From NCBI GenBank assembly GCA_017621845.1, contig JAGASI010000005.1, positions 47,102-111,101 of the forward strand: a DNA stretch of 64,000 nucleotides. Direction: 5' to 3'. The notes beneath the pieces are model-generated. The model saw nothing but the letters and a program-made list of their open reading frames with translations, was not told where the DNA came from and did not search any database. Both the position numbers and the translations under genes were made by a program. Origin of the DNA: Muribaculaceae bacterium. GTDB taxonomy: Bacteria > Bacteroidota > Bacteroidia > Bacteroidales > Muribaculaceae. Shown here one piece after another: positions 37,509-46,729 of this stretch (its first letter is position 1; each line of letters starts with the position of its first letter).

Positions 37509-39980
37509 ATGAAATATCTGAAAATAACGTTGCTTATGCTTGTAGGCGTGATGTCGATGGTGATGCATGGACAGACACGTAGCGTGACGTTGACAATTAA
37601 TGTCACGGCCGAAGGCGGTGAAAATTTATCGGGCCAGGAATTGACCTTGACCCAGACAGACTACTCGGCCGACTACCCGGGCTTGAAACTTGATGGTTCG
37701 GGAGTGTGCCAAGTCAAGGTGTATCCCGGTAATCACCGGTTGAATATAGAGCGAAATGGCTATCAGACGCTGACGCGAGACTTTCAGGTCACAGAGACCC
37801 CTCTAAGTCAGAGCATATCGGTAAAGTTACAAGAGAAAACACGTCAGCCTTATTCATTAACCACGACGTTAAAGCATGATGCTATGACTGGACGTGACGA
37901 TGTGGCGTTGACCTGGAATACCGAGGCACCGGTATTTTATGATGACTTTGAGAGCTATGATGCTTTTGCCATCGAGTTTGGCTCATGGACCGGAATAGAT
38001 GTTGATGAAGAAGTGACAGCGGCTCTATCGGGCACCTATCCCAACCGTGGCGTCAAACAATATGCCCAGATTATCAATCCTCTTACCGTATCCCCTCCAT
38101 GGTGGTATGATTATCCGGTGCTCAGACCTTATGGAGGTAAGCAGTATCTGGGCTTTATCCGCACCTATTCAGGCAACGCCAATGATGACTGGCTCATATC
38201 ACCGGTGATTACCCCCGGCACAGATAATGTCCTGGAATTTATGGCTAAGGCAGCCGATCGGTATAAAGAACATTTCAATGTATATGTAACAACTGTGACA
38301 GATAATCCCGGGGTCAAGGACTTTAAGCGTCTTGACAAAGGCAACTATGAGTCGGTCGACTATACCGGGTGGCACAAGATGTCCTATGAACTCAAAGATT
38401 ATGCCGGCCAACAGATAAGATTTGCAATACGTTATATCAGCGATGCCAATCGTTATGGTGCATTCATGCTTATGGTTGATGATGTTTATGTAGGCCAACA
38501 GCGGGATGAAGCCGGGCGGGCGCCTGTCCGTCGTGTTGCCAAGTCACCGGCCAACCCTAATGAGACATTTGATATATATCTTGACGGTGTCAAGGTGGGT
38601 ACTACTGACTCATATAACTATACTCTCACTGATGTCAAGGGTGGACGTCACACTATCGGTATAAAAGCGCGCTATCTCTCGTCAGAGAGTGAGATGACAA
38701 CTACCGAGGTTGATATTCCTACAGGCGTATATTCTGAGGTTACATTTAATGTTACCGCCGATTCAAAGTTATCCCCCGATGGACAGCGTATCGAGTTACT
38801 GAATACAACGACTTCAGAATTGTTGACTCTCACAGTGAACGATGGTAAGGCTGTGGTCAAGTCGCTCCCTTATGGTAATTACGAGGCCAGTGTGGCGGCC
38901 GGCGCTTATAATTCGTGGCGTGAGTCGATGATGGTCAACGCCCCTGTAACGATCTTGGCAGTGTCGCTCACTGACAAGATAATTGATCCATGGAATATCA
39001 CGGCCACTCCCGACGATAAAGGAAATATCAATCTCAAGTGGAATCAAAATCTTGGTTTTGTCGAGAGTTTTGAATCGTATGATGATTTTGCCACCGGCAC
39101 CTTTGGTGATTGGATAAGTATTGATAATGACAAGATGCCGGTATATCCTATAGCGTTGGGCACGATGGATAATATAGTCACATTCCCGGGATCGGGTACG
39201 GCTACAACTCCTACAGCTATAGCTCCCATGGTGTTCAACCCATGGAAGACAACTCCGTCAATGTTGCCCACCGACCCGGCTATCAGTGCTCCCGATGGCG
39301 ATAAGAGCGTGATATTCTTCTCACCCCAGCGGTCGCGCGCTGACAAGTGGTTGATAACACCCGAACTGGAGATACACTCGGGATATGAGTTCTCTATCTG
39401 GGCCAAGGCCTACTCATCGACCTATGATGAGTCGCTTGAGATGTGTATATCCCGAGAAGGAGCCACTCCCGATAAATTCCAATCTCTGGCTACAGTCAAA
39501 TCTATCACTGCTGAGCAGTGGAGCCGTTACTCGGTGGAGCTTGACGGGTATGAAGGTGAGAAGGTGAGACTCGCGGTGCATTATACCTCATTTGATGCCT
39601 TCCTCGCTCAGGTGGATATGGTGTCGGTAGGTCCTGCCGATGGACAGAGTGAAACTGTCGACTATGGTAATGTCATGTACTATGAGATATATGTCGATGG
39701 TAAACTTGACGGCACGAGTGCCACCCCCTCCTATGTCCTGAGCGGGCTCAGTGCAGGCCGTCATGTAGTGGGCGTCAAGTCGGTATACAAAAACGATGTT
39801 TCGTCAACTACCGAGTATACGATAGACGTTGCCGGTGTCTCGGACATAATAGAAGATGTCGATAACTCCGAGGGAGTGTTATATGACCTCTCGGGACGTC
39901 CGGTAAATCCCGCCAATGCTTGTCAAGGCATTTATATCCAAGTTAAAAACGGTGTCACATCTAAAATTTATAAAAAATGA
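37509..39980 (+). CDS. Secreted protein with duplicated choice-of-anchor J + Fn3 units
   Basis: An 823-residue secreted protein. The ATG at 37509 gives the signal peptide MKYLKITLLMLVGVMSMVMHG; the upstream ATG at 37461 would lie inside the hairpin. An N-terminal Cna-B-like fold (residues ~25-110) is followed by two copies of a J domain (VFYDDFESYDAFAIEFGSW and FVESFESYDDFATGTFGDW), each ending in an Fn3-like strand set (FDIYLDGVKVGTTDSY and YEIYVDGKLDGTSATPSY, with GRHTIGIKA/GRHVVGVKS). The tail LYDLSGRPVNP...GIYIQ is of the shared type. Its stop overlaps the next start by four bases (ATGA), so the two are translationally coupled. Confidence 0.85.
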   Translation: MKYLKITLLMLVGVMSMVMHGQTRSVTLTINVTAEGGENLSGQELTLTQTDYSADYPGLKLDGSGVCQVKVYPGNHRLNIERNGYQTLTRDFQVTETPLSQSISVKLQEKTRQPYSLTTTLKHDAMTGRDDVALTWNTEAPVFYDDFESYDAFAIEFGSWTGIDVDEEVTAALSGTYPNRGVKQYAQIINPLTVSPPWWYDYPVLRPYGGKQYLGFIRTYSGNANDDWLISPVITPGTDNVLEFMAKAADRYKEHFNVYVTTVTDNPGVKDFKRLDKGNYESVDYTGWHKMSYELKDYAGQQIRFAIRYISDANRYGAFMLMVDDVYVGQQRDEAGRAPVRRVAKSPANPNETFDIYLDGVKVGTTDSYNYTLTDVKGGRHTIGIKARYLSSESEMTTTEVDIPTGVYSEVTFNVTADSKLSPDGQRIELLNTTTSELLTLTVNDGKAVVKSLPYGNYEASVAAGAYNSWRESMMVNAPVTILAVSLTDKIIDPWNITATPDDKGNINLKWNQNLGFVESFESYDDFATGTFGDWISIDNDKMPVYPIALGTMDNIVTFPGSGTATTPTAIAPMVFNPWKTTPSMLPTDPAISAPDGDKSVIFFSPQRSRADKWLITPELEIHSGYEFSIWAKAYSSTYDESLEMCISREGATPDKFQSLATVKSITAEQWSRYSVELDGYEGEKVRLAVHYTSFDAFLAQVDMVSVGPADGQSETVDYGNVMYYEIYVDGKLDGTSATPSYVLSGLSAGRHVVGVKSVYKNDVSSTTEYTIDVAGVSDIIEDVDNSEGVLYDLSGRPVNPANACQGIYIQVKNGVTSKIYKK

Positions 39981-41797
39981 AGCGATATTTGATAATGCCT
40001 GTCCTGATGGTGCTCATGGCAGTCAGCGGATATGCCGCCGGTAGTTTGCAACGTAATGTGGGCTATACCGTTACCGACCAGATAGATATCATGGGTGCCT
40101 ATTTTGGCGAAGCAGGTACTTATAAGATAGGAGCGTTGCTTGACCAACAGTTCCTGACGCCCTATAAGGGTTGTCGTATAATGGGTATGAGAGTTGCCGC
40201 CGGCACCAATCTTGGACGCACGCGCATGTTCCTATATGATACATCCTCCGGTCAACCGGTAGTTGTTCATGAGCAGAAACAGCGTCTAACCGAGGGTTGG
40301 AACGATATAAGTTTTTCGGGCAACGGATATACAATTACCGGTGATGAGGCTTATTTCTTTGGATTTGACTATGTAGAGACCGAGGATATGGCTACAGCCC
40401 AAAAAGGAGGCGTCGCGTCGGTAGGCGAGGATACCTCGGGAGCATTTATGCTACTTGCCGATGATAACAACTTATATGAAGTTACCGGTGCCGGTATACT
40501 GTGTGTTCAACTGGTGGTCGATATCAGCTCTTTGCCCGCTACCAAGATGTCTTATACATTCTTTGACCCGGGTTTCAGGTATAAAAAGGCTGACGAGCAG
40601 TTTGTCCTGACCACGATGATGCATAATGACGGTCGTGATGATATCACGAGTTTCCGTATGGGATATGCTTTTGACAACATGGAGGCGTCATATCAGGATG
40701 TGGATAAGTCGGTACTCTCGGGCGCTACTGTTGACTGGACCCTCGCGTTAAACATGCCTGAGGGATATGCCGTAGGTGCTCACACATTTAATGTGTGGGT
40801 CGACCAAATCAACGGAGCCGAGCCGTCAAGCACCGAGGCAAGCGCGCGTACAGTAAACTTCGCTGTATATGAAAACGAAATGCAACGTAAGTGTATGTAT
40901 GTTGAGGTCTATGCCGACCAGAATGCTCCGTTGAGTGCCAAGTTTGATAATGCTCTGGCGAGTGCAGCCACCACATTGGGCGATGGCGCCGAGTATGTCA
41001 AGGTTTTTGCTCCGGGGAATAAGTTGGCGATAGCCGATACCGAATATCTCCATCAGTTATATGCCTACACTGTGCCAACGTTTACTATCAACAGGTCTTA
41101 TTTCCCATGTGAGGCACATGTTGCATATGACATGAATGACTACCTGCTGTCATTTCCAATAGACTTTCAGGCCGGTATTCTGAGTGAGATTATCGCTTAT
41201 GACAATTCATCGCGTTGTTTTGCCGAGATGGACCTTTCCGGACAGTATGATGAGGCAACACGTGGCCTTACCATAGACGTGAGAGGTAAGATTAATGATG
41301 AGACCTTGGCTATATATGAACGTCTGGGTCTCACTGTGATGCTTGTCGAGGATGGGGTCATCGCCACACAGGTGAAGCTCAACGAGTTCAATCGTCAGGT
41401 CCGTGATGAGGCTTATGTCCATAATAATGTATTGCGTGCTTTTATGACTTCACCGCGAGGAAATGATGTCACAGTCCAAGGTGATGAGTTCCAAGACCGA
41501 CTGACGTTTACGCTTGATCCGAGTTGGAATATCAGCAAGATGCGTGCTGTGGCCATCGTTGGCAAACACCCTGAGGCGATGAATGCTGACAACCTCAAGG
41601 ACTATGATGTCACCAACACGGCGACATTGTCACTGAACACCATCGCCGCGGTAACGACTGTCACTGCCGACGGTGACGAGGACTTGAATGTAACATACTA
41701 TGGCCTTGATGGCGTGGAGGTACAGCAACCGCTTGCCCCGGGATTATATATCAAGCATATGTCCAATGGTACTACAGCCAAGGTTCTCGTGCAGTAA
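39977..41797 (+). CDS. Secreted Omp28-like protein
   Basis: A 606-residue protein with signal peptide MKRYLIMPVLMVLMAVSGYA. The N-terminal half is a beta-rich unit (GAYFGEAGTYKIGALLDQ...CRIMGMRV, then YFFGFDYVETED). The C-terminal half resembles the Omp28 family: a thioredoxin-like start (MYVEVYADQNAPLSAKFDNA; no CxxC) followed by VPTFTINRSYFPCE and a beta domain. The tail is VTYYGLDGVEVQQPLAPGLY with a closing TTAKVLVQ. Function unknown. It overlaps the previous gene by 4 bp and ends in a 25-bp perfect hairpin, closing the surface-protein block. Confidence 0.78.
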   Translation: MKRYLIMPVLMVLMAVSGYAAGSLQRNVGYTVTDQIDIMGAYFGEAGTYKIGALLDQQFLTPYKGCRIMGMRVAAGTNLGRTRMFLYDTSSGQPVVVHEQKQRLTEGWNDISFSGNGYTITGDEAYFFGFDYVETEDMATAQKGGVASVGEDTSGAFMLLADDNNLYEVTGAGILCVQLVVDISSLPATKMSYTFFDPGFRYKKADEQFVLTTMMHNDGRDDITSFRMGYAFDNMEASYQDVDKSVLSGATVDWTLALNMPEGYAVGAHTFNVWVDQINGAEPSSTEASARTVNFAVYENEMQRKCMYVEVYADQNAPLSAKFDNALASAATTLGDGAEYVKVFAPGNKLAIADTEYLHQLYAYTVPTFTINRSYFPCEAHVAYDMNDYLLSFPIDFQAGILSEIIAYDNSSRCFAEMDLSGQYDEATRGLTIDVRGKINDETLAIYERLGLTVMLVEDGVIATQVKLNEFNRQVRDEAYVHNNVLRAFMTSPRGNDVTVQGDEFQDRLTFTLDPSWNISKMRAVAIVGKHPEAMNADNLKDYDVTNTATLSLNTIAAVTTVTADGDEDLNVTYYGLDGVEVQQPLAPGLYIKHMSNGTTAKVLVQ

Positions 41798-41810
41798 TTA
41801 TTTAGATATC

Positions 41811-41869
41811 TCATAGTATTAAACAACCGGATGTGGACATCATCACATCCGGTTGTTTAATACTATGAG
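41811..41869. terminator. 25-bp perfect hairpin terminator
   Basis: TCATAGTATTAAACAACCGG continuing into ATGTG pairs exactly with its complement at 41844-41868 on an 8-base loop, serving the surface block and the convergent DUF2851 gene. Confidence 0.75.
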
Positions 41870-41910
41870 AAGGCTTAATGCATGCGATTAATGAGTATGT
41901 GGCTATTGAG

Positions 41911-43206
41911 TTAGAATGATTGGGTTGGTTGTCCGGAGAGGATTGGGCGGGCGATGAGGTGATGGGCCCAACGACAGCTGAGGCAACGGCGGCGTGTGCA
42001 GTACTCGCGGTATAGATGGAGAAGCGCCTGGGATGTAAAAGCGTTGTCGGCCTTGATACTACATTCACCGAAACATTGAACAGGCATGTTAACCTCGGCG
42101 GGTAGGTCATAGAGCATATTGATAGCTCTTTCAGCCAGAGCCGGGCGGTCAAGGTATTCGCCATGGGCATACAGCAGAGGCACGATGACGTTGATGACAA
42201 GTAGATTGATGGACGATGATGACAGGTGGCAAGTGGATCGGGTGGTTGTATGTCCGGGGGAGGTGTGAGTGTGCCAGTAACTGCCGGGGGTGAGGTCAAA
42301 CAGTTGACGGGCTTCGTCGGCACTTTCTATAGAAGTAAGCCGAGAGGATGATACTATGCCGTGCCTCATGAATTCGGCCAAGAGAGCCAGGCGCCGCATG
42401 GGAGCGTTGGCCGGGCGCAGGCCACCGGTTTTCCACATGCCAGGTGAGAGTGGCGAGAGCTGATATTTGTTGCTCAAGAACTGGTACTCGTCGATTAGCC
42501 TGGAGTGATAGAAGTCAACAGGCGTGGACGAGAGCAGCCCCGACTGACCGATGAGCATGGCCTCGACTTGTAGGCTGCTGTCGGACTGGAGCATCAGAAA
42601 GCGCGGGTTAATGGAGCGCGCGGTCATTTCCATGGCATCGGCATTGATGCCAAACCCCAAAGCCCTTGCCAGCATGACATACGCTACAAAATCAAGGTCG
42701 CCCCCCGAGTCTTTTATGCTTTTGATAATGTATGTCGAGCGTGCCTGTAATCGCTCGATGCCGAGGCAATCTATCCATTCGGTGCGTTGTAAAGAATTTA
42801 ACAGTGGTAGGCGTGAACCACATGCCAGTTGATGCCCGGGGGTGTTAAGAGCGTTTTCAAATCGACGTTTGTAACGATAGAAGTCGCTCATGACTACCTG
42901 TGGAATTTCGCGGCCGTCGGGCAGTGTAATTGTGGTGTCGGGGTCAGCCACTACGTGCAGAATTACGTTGTTATAAGCCGGGTCACCGTCATGTCCATGA
43001 CGGTGCCAGTCTGAGGCCCTGACGTGCATTTCGATGTTACCTACCCATTTGATACCATCGATAATCACCTTGGCGTTGAAGAAATCAGGTCCCGAGCTCA
43101 TATTGCGTATGCCGGGGTCAATGACCTCGATGCTCTGGCCGTCGGTGCCAATCATCGGGTTGATGAGCAGGCGGCTATTCCATACATATTGCATGAGCAT
43201 CTCCAT
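41911..43206 (-). CDS. DUF2851 protein
   Basis: A ~431-residue protein of the Bacteroidota-restricted DUF2851 family, recognised from MLMQYVWNSRL, NMSSGPDFFNAKVIIDGIKW and GNIEMHVRASDWHRH...AYNNVILHVV. His/Asp-rich conserved motifs (SDWHRHGH) suggest a metal-dependent nuclease-like site, but this is inference. I chose the ATG at 43206; a TTG four codons upstream is also in frame. No signal peptide. It starts 37 bp after the binding-protein gene and may be cotranscribed with it. Confidence 0.85.
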   Translation of the reverse strand: MEMLMQYVWNSRLLINPMIGTDGQSIEVIDPGIRNMSSGPDFFNAKVIIDGIKWVGNIEMHVRASDWHRHGHDGDPAYNNVILHVVADPDTTITLPDGREIPQVVMSDFYRYKRRFENALNTPGHQLACGSRLPLLNSLQRTEWIDCLGIERLQARSTYIIKSIKDSGGDLDFVAYVMLARALGFGINADAMEMTARSINPRFLMLQSDSSLQVEAMLIGQSGLLSSTPVDFYHSRLIDEYQFLSNKYQLSPLSPGMWKTGGLRPANAPMRRLALLAEFMRHGIVSSSRLTSIESADEARQLFDLTPGSYWHTHTSPGHTTTRSTCHLSSSSINLLVINVIVPLLYAHGEYLDRPALAERAINMLYDLPAEVNMPVQCFGECSIKADNAFTSQALLHLYREYCTRRRCLSCRWAHHLIARPILSGQPTQSF

Positions 43207-43243
43207 GATTGTCGGCAATGAAGGTATCAGGCAAGTTGGACTG

Positions 43244-44359
43244 TTAATTCATTTTGGTAAAGTATCTCAGTGGAAGTGTTGGTTGAGATGGATTGGAGAA
43301 GATTTTGATATATTCGGCAAGAATAAGCTCGGGATGGAATGTAGTGTCGTCAAATATCGATGATGTTGACGAGTTGCATATATATATAAGGTTGTTGGTA
43401 AATGGTCTTATTTTGGAAATTAGAGGCGATGCCTGGCTTAGGGCCTTTTTATCGAGTGGTCCGAATGAGCGTATTAGCCACACATCGGCTTGTGCGGCGC
43501 GGTCATATACTGTCGAGCAGTCGGCCTGGATTGAGCCGGCGTCATTGTTGTCGTGGAAGATAACACGTCCACCGGCGTCTTTGATAAGGTTGGCGGCATA
43601 GCTGTTACCGCCGGGACAGTACCAGACACCCGAGACAGGGGTTTCGGTGAGTACCAGTGGATGGAAAGAGGATTGAGCCGCTTGTCGGGCAAGTCGTGAA
43701 TAGTCAGCCGATACGCGGGAGTATATCTCGCGAGCTTTATCCAAGTCGTTGTACAGTGCTCCTATAAATAAAATCCATTCGGCGCGTCCCAGAGGTGTTG
43801 TTTCCATATAGTCGGCCATAGGTATGACAGTGATGCCGGTTTTGGATATTGCCGAGTGGTCAGAGTTCTGGAATGGAGAGACGAGAGCAACCTCGGGCGC
43901 AATATTGACGAGCTGTTCTATCGATGGGGATGTGGAGGGTCCCACATCGGTGATTGAGCCGTTTTTGATGGCTTGTAGAACTTTGGGGCTTGAACAGTAG
44001 TTGCCATCGGCAGTAGCCTTGATGGTAGGGAAATGTCCCAGCTCGTCAATCGCTGATATGTGTACAGTAGAGAATACAGCAGCCGAATTGATGGGGGTCT
44101 TAATTATGATACCGTCATCGGGCAGGTCACCGACTTCCTTGTCTCGGGGCACGAGGTAATAACGGTCGAGTGTTTTATTTTTATTCCATGGGTCGTTGAT
44201 TGTTGCACTCATATATGAACCATGGTCAATAATGGTCAACAGAGAGGAAGACCGTGTCAAGGTGTCTCCTTCAGGGAGCGGCTTGTCCCCCGAGCCACAT
44301 GATGAGACTATTATAAGTAATATTACGGGGAGCAGACAGTAGGTGAAAAATTTGTTCAT
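43244..44359 (-). CDS. Periplasmic binding lipoprotein of an iron/cobalamin-type ABC system
   Basis: A 371-residue lipoprotein; the ATG at 44359 gives the signal sequence MNKFFTYCLLPVILLIIVSSC with lipobox Cys21. The body is a class III (FecB/BtuF-like) binding protein: FPTIKATADG, APEVALVSPF, VIPMADYMETTPLGRAEWIL, then the helix with LVLTETPVSGVWYCPGG and the C-terminal lobe FDDTTFHPELILAEYIKIF. Ligand could be a ferric siderophore, haem or cobalamin. The permease and ATPase genes that normally follow are absent; DUF2851 occupies that position. Confidence 0.82.
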   Translation of the reverse strand: MNKFFTYCLLPVILLIIVSSCGSGDKPLPEGDTLTRSSSLLTIIDHGSYMSATINDPWNKNKTLDRYYLVPRDKEVGDLPDDGIIIKTPINSAAVFSTVHISAIDELGHFPTIKATADGNYCSSPKVLQAIKNGSITDVGPSTSPSIEQLVNIAPEVALVSPFQNSDHSAISKTGITVIPMADYMETTPLGRAEWILFIGALYNDLDKAREIYSRVSADYSRLARQAAQSSFHPLVLTETPVSGVWYCPGGNSYAANLIKDAGGRVIFHDNNDAGSIQADCSTVYDRAAQADVWLIRSFGPLDKKALSQASPLISKIRPFTNNLIYICNSSTSSIFDDTTFHPELILAEYIKIFSNPSQPTLPLRYFTKMN

Positions 44360-44436
44360 GACGGTTTGTTGAGTAAGACAAAAGTATAGCAAATTTTGTA
44401 AATCTCCAAATTAGGCTCTAAGTCTGATCGTAGGGG

Positions 44437-44465
44437 ATTGGATTGGAAGTTTTTTTGTAATTTTG
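44437..44465 (+). promoter_or_regulatory. Promoter immediately upstream of the amino-acid permease
   Basis: TAATTTTG at 44458-44465 with ATTG 17 bp upstream. The transcription start would fall only a few bases before the ATG at 44474, suggesting a leaderless or nearly leaderless mRNA. Confidence 0.45.
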
Positions 44466-44473
44466 CGGGCGTT

Positions 44474-45931
44474 ATGAAAGAAAATACTCAACAACCTATA
44501 AAATTAGGTATGGGTGGTCTCACCGCAATAGTGTTCTGTATGGTGGTGGGTGCCGGGATTTATAATATACCTCAGAATATGGCTGCCGAGGCAGCATTGG
44601 GCCCTGTGGTCATATCATGGTTGGTGACGGCCGTTGTCATATTGTTGTTGGTCGCTACGCTTAAGACCTTGGCCGATCGCCGTCCCGATCTTGATGCCGG
44701 GATATATCAGTATGGTCAAGCCGGCTGGGGAAAGTATATGGGATTTAATCTTGCATGGGGCTATTGGCTTTCGGCTTGCTTCTCCAATATAGCTTACTCG
44801 GTGATGCTAAATGACTCGTTTGGGGCATTTTTCCCGTGGATGTTGAATAATCCGTGGTCCCAGGTGATTTTTGGCAGTATTTTTATCTGGTTGATGTTCT
44901 TAATAGTGTCAGAAGGGATGCGTACGGCCAAGGCACTCAATAATTTGATGGCTGTCATCAAGATTACATCGGTAGTGATTATCGGAGTGTTGTTGGGACT
45001 GAATATTAAGTCCGGAATGTTTAATTTAGATGTGTGGGGCACCGATAGTCTTGGAGACAGTGTTATGGCTCAGGTCAAGAATACGATGATGGTTACGTTA
45101 TGGTGCTTTATCGGTATTGAGGGAGCAGTGATGATGTCCTCGCGCGCCAAAGATCCCGATGATGTGGGGCGTGCCGGAGTCGCAGGATTTTTAATTGCTT
45201 GGCTGTTATATATCATGGTTTCGGTACTGTGCTTTGGTGTTATGAGTCAGCAAGAGTTGTCCGGTCTGGACAATCCATCGGTTGCTTATGTGCTTAAGTC
45301 AACCATTGGCGATTGGGCCTATTATCTTGTGATAGTGGCTGTAATCCTATCGTTGCTGGGCGGTTGGGTCTCGTGGACGTTGATATGTGCCCAGGTGCCG
45401 TACGAGGGGGCGCGTGTGGGGATATTGCCACGACGTTTTCTTAAGCTTAACAAGCACGAGATGCCTACTTATGGATTGGCTGCATCATCAATTATCATGC
45501 AATTGTTCCTGTTGTTGGTTGTGACAGCTTCAGATGTCTACATGGCGGCTTTGAGCATTGTCGGGATGATGATATTGCCAACCTATCTGTTCAGTGCTTT
45601 GTACCTGTGGAAGTCGACTCTCGGGAGTGGCTACCGCCTTGGTACCATCAGCCATTATCGTAATATAAGATTTCGTCTTACGGCAATAGCATGTACCGGG
45701 TGTTGCCTGTGGATGATATATTCGGGCGGATTGGGGTTGTTGTTACTGACTTCAGGTTTTTATCTGTTCGGGGTGTTTTTTTATATAAAAGCACGACGTG
45801 ACGCGGGCTCGGGAGTCGAGGGCGGATCAGCCGTGATTTTTACTCGAGGTGAAAAGATGATGTTGATATCTTTAATTGCCGGTACAATATTGTCAATAGT
45901 GTTGCTGGCAACAGGTAGCATTTCAATCTGA
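44474..45931 (+). CDS. Basic amino-acid/polyamine antiporter (APC superfamily)
   Basis: A 485-residue, 12-13-helix transporter of the APA subfamily (ArcD/YjdE-like). The start LGMGGLTAIVFCMVVGAGIYNIPQ (in part) carries the conserved GAGIY..P substrate loop of TM1, and later FIGIEGAVMMSSRAKDPDDVGRA matches TM6 of arginine/ornithine or lysine antiporters. Ligand unassigned. The ATG at 44474 is preferred because the upstream in-frame ATG at 44438 would place the -7 box inside the gene. Its stop abuts the tyrA stop on the other strand with no spacer. Confidence 0.88.
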   Translation: MKENTQQPIKLGMGGLTAIVFCMVVGAGIYNIPQNMAAEAALGPVVISWLVTAVVILLLVATLKTLADRRPDLDAGIYQYGQAGWGKYMGFNLAWGYWLSACFSNIAYSVMLNDSFGAFFPWMLNNPWSQVIFGSIFIWLMFLIVSEGMRTAKALNNLMAVIKITSVVIIGVLLGLNIKSGMFNLDVWGTDSLGDSVMAQVKNTMMVTLWCFIGIEGAVMMSSRAKDPDDVGRAGVAGFLIAWLLYIMVSVLCFGVMSQQELSGLDNPSVAYVLKSTIGDWAYYLVIVAVILSLLGGWVSWTLICAQVPYEGARVGILPRRFLKLNKHEMPTYGLAASSIIMQLFLLLVVTASDVYMAALSIVGMMILPTYLFSALYLWKSTLGSGYRLGTISHYRNIRFRLTAIACTGCCLWMIYSGGLGLLLLTSGFYLFGVFFYIKARRDAGSGVEGGSAVIFTRGEKMMLISLIAGTILSIVLLATGSISI

Positions 45932-46705
45932 TTACTTTATATTTTCGCGCACTTGGTCGAGAAAAACTTTTAGTCCGTGCTGGTCTCCATCGCGTATAAT
46001 ATCGGCCAGTTTCTTGAGCCGTTCCTGTATTTTGTCTAATTGGTCGGGAGTGTGAGGATTAAATAGGATTTCGGTTAGGAGGTAGTCGTCTTCCGACATA
46101 AGACCGCGTGCTATTGCGAGATGACGCTTGAATGTTGTGCCCGGGGCTGCTTGATGTTTCATCACAGACCCAAACACGAGAGTTGATGCAAACGGTATGG
46201 ACAGGGAATATGCAATAGTTGTATCATGTTGGGCAAAGGTGTATTCCTCGATGTGGAGACCCAATCTTGAGTATATATCTCTAAAGAAGACCTTGGCGAG
46301 ATGATCACTCTCGGTGATAATGATGGCGTTCTCGTTGGCCAAATTGCTTAGGGAGGCAAACGTCGGGCCGAACATTGGGTGAGTGGATGCAAACGGGTGT
46401 CCACACGCGGCATAGTACTCCGGCAGGCCGGTCTTGACTGATGCGATATCACACAAGATAGCACCTGTCGGGACCAAAGGTTCTATCTCTTTGAAGGCGT
46501 CTATGGTGTATTTGACAGTAACAGCGTTGATTACCAATTGGGGCTCAAATTCCTTAATCATTGAGAGCGATGTAAGACGCTCGGCCCCGGAGGTAAATTT
46601 GAGACGTCGTGGGTCACGGTCATAAATTGCCACGCTGTGGTCATCACATAGCAGGTCGCTGAAGAATGAGCCCATTTTTCCGGCTCCAAGTATCAGTATC
46701 TTCAT
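45932..46705 (-). CDS. tyrA: Prephenate dehydrogenase
   Basis: Converts prephenate to 4-hydroxyphenylpyruvate, the tyrosine branch. It has 257 residues with an N-terminal Rossmann fold (ILILGAGKMGSFFSDLL) and the conserved HPMFGPTFASL catalytic segment; FASTHPMFGPT contains the catalytic His. The C-terminal helical domain is present and there is no ACT domain, so feedback control must come from elsewhere. Last gene of the four-gene minus-strand aromatic operon, 24 bp after the DAHP synthase gene. Confidence 0.95.
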   Translation of the reverse strand: MKILILGAGKMGSFFSDLLCDDHSVAIYDRDPRRLKFTSGAERLTSLSMIKEFEPQLVINAVTVKYTIDAFKEIEPLVPTGAILCDIASVKTGLPEYYAACGHPFASTHPMFGPTFASLSNLANENAIIITESDHLAKVFFRDIYSRLGLHIEEYTFAQHDTTIAYSLSIPFASTLVFGSVMKHQAAPGTTFKRHLAIARGLMSEDDYLLTEILFNPHTPDQLDKIQERLKKLADIIRDGDQHGLKVFLDQVRENIK

Positions 46706-46729
46706 TAGGAATTACTTGATTATAAATTG

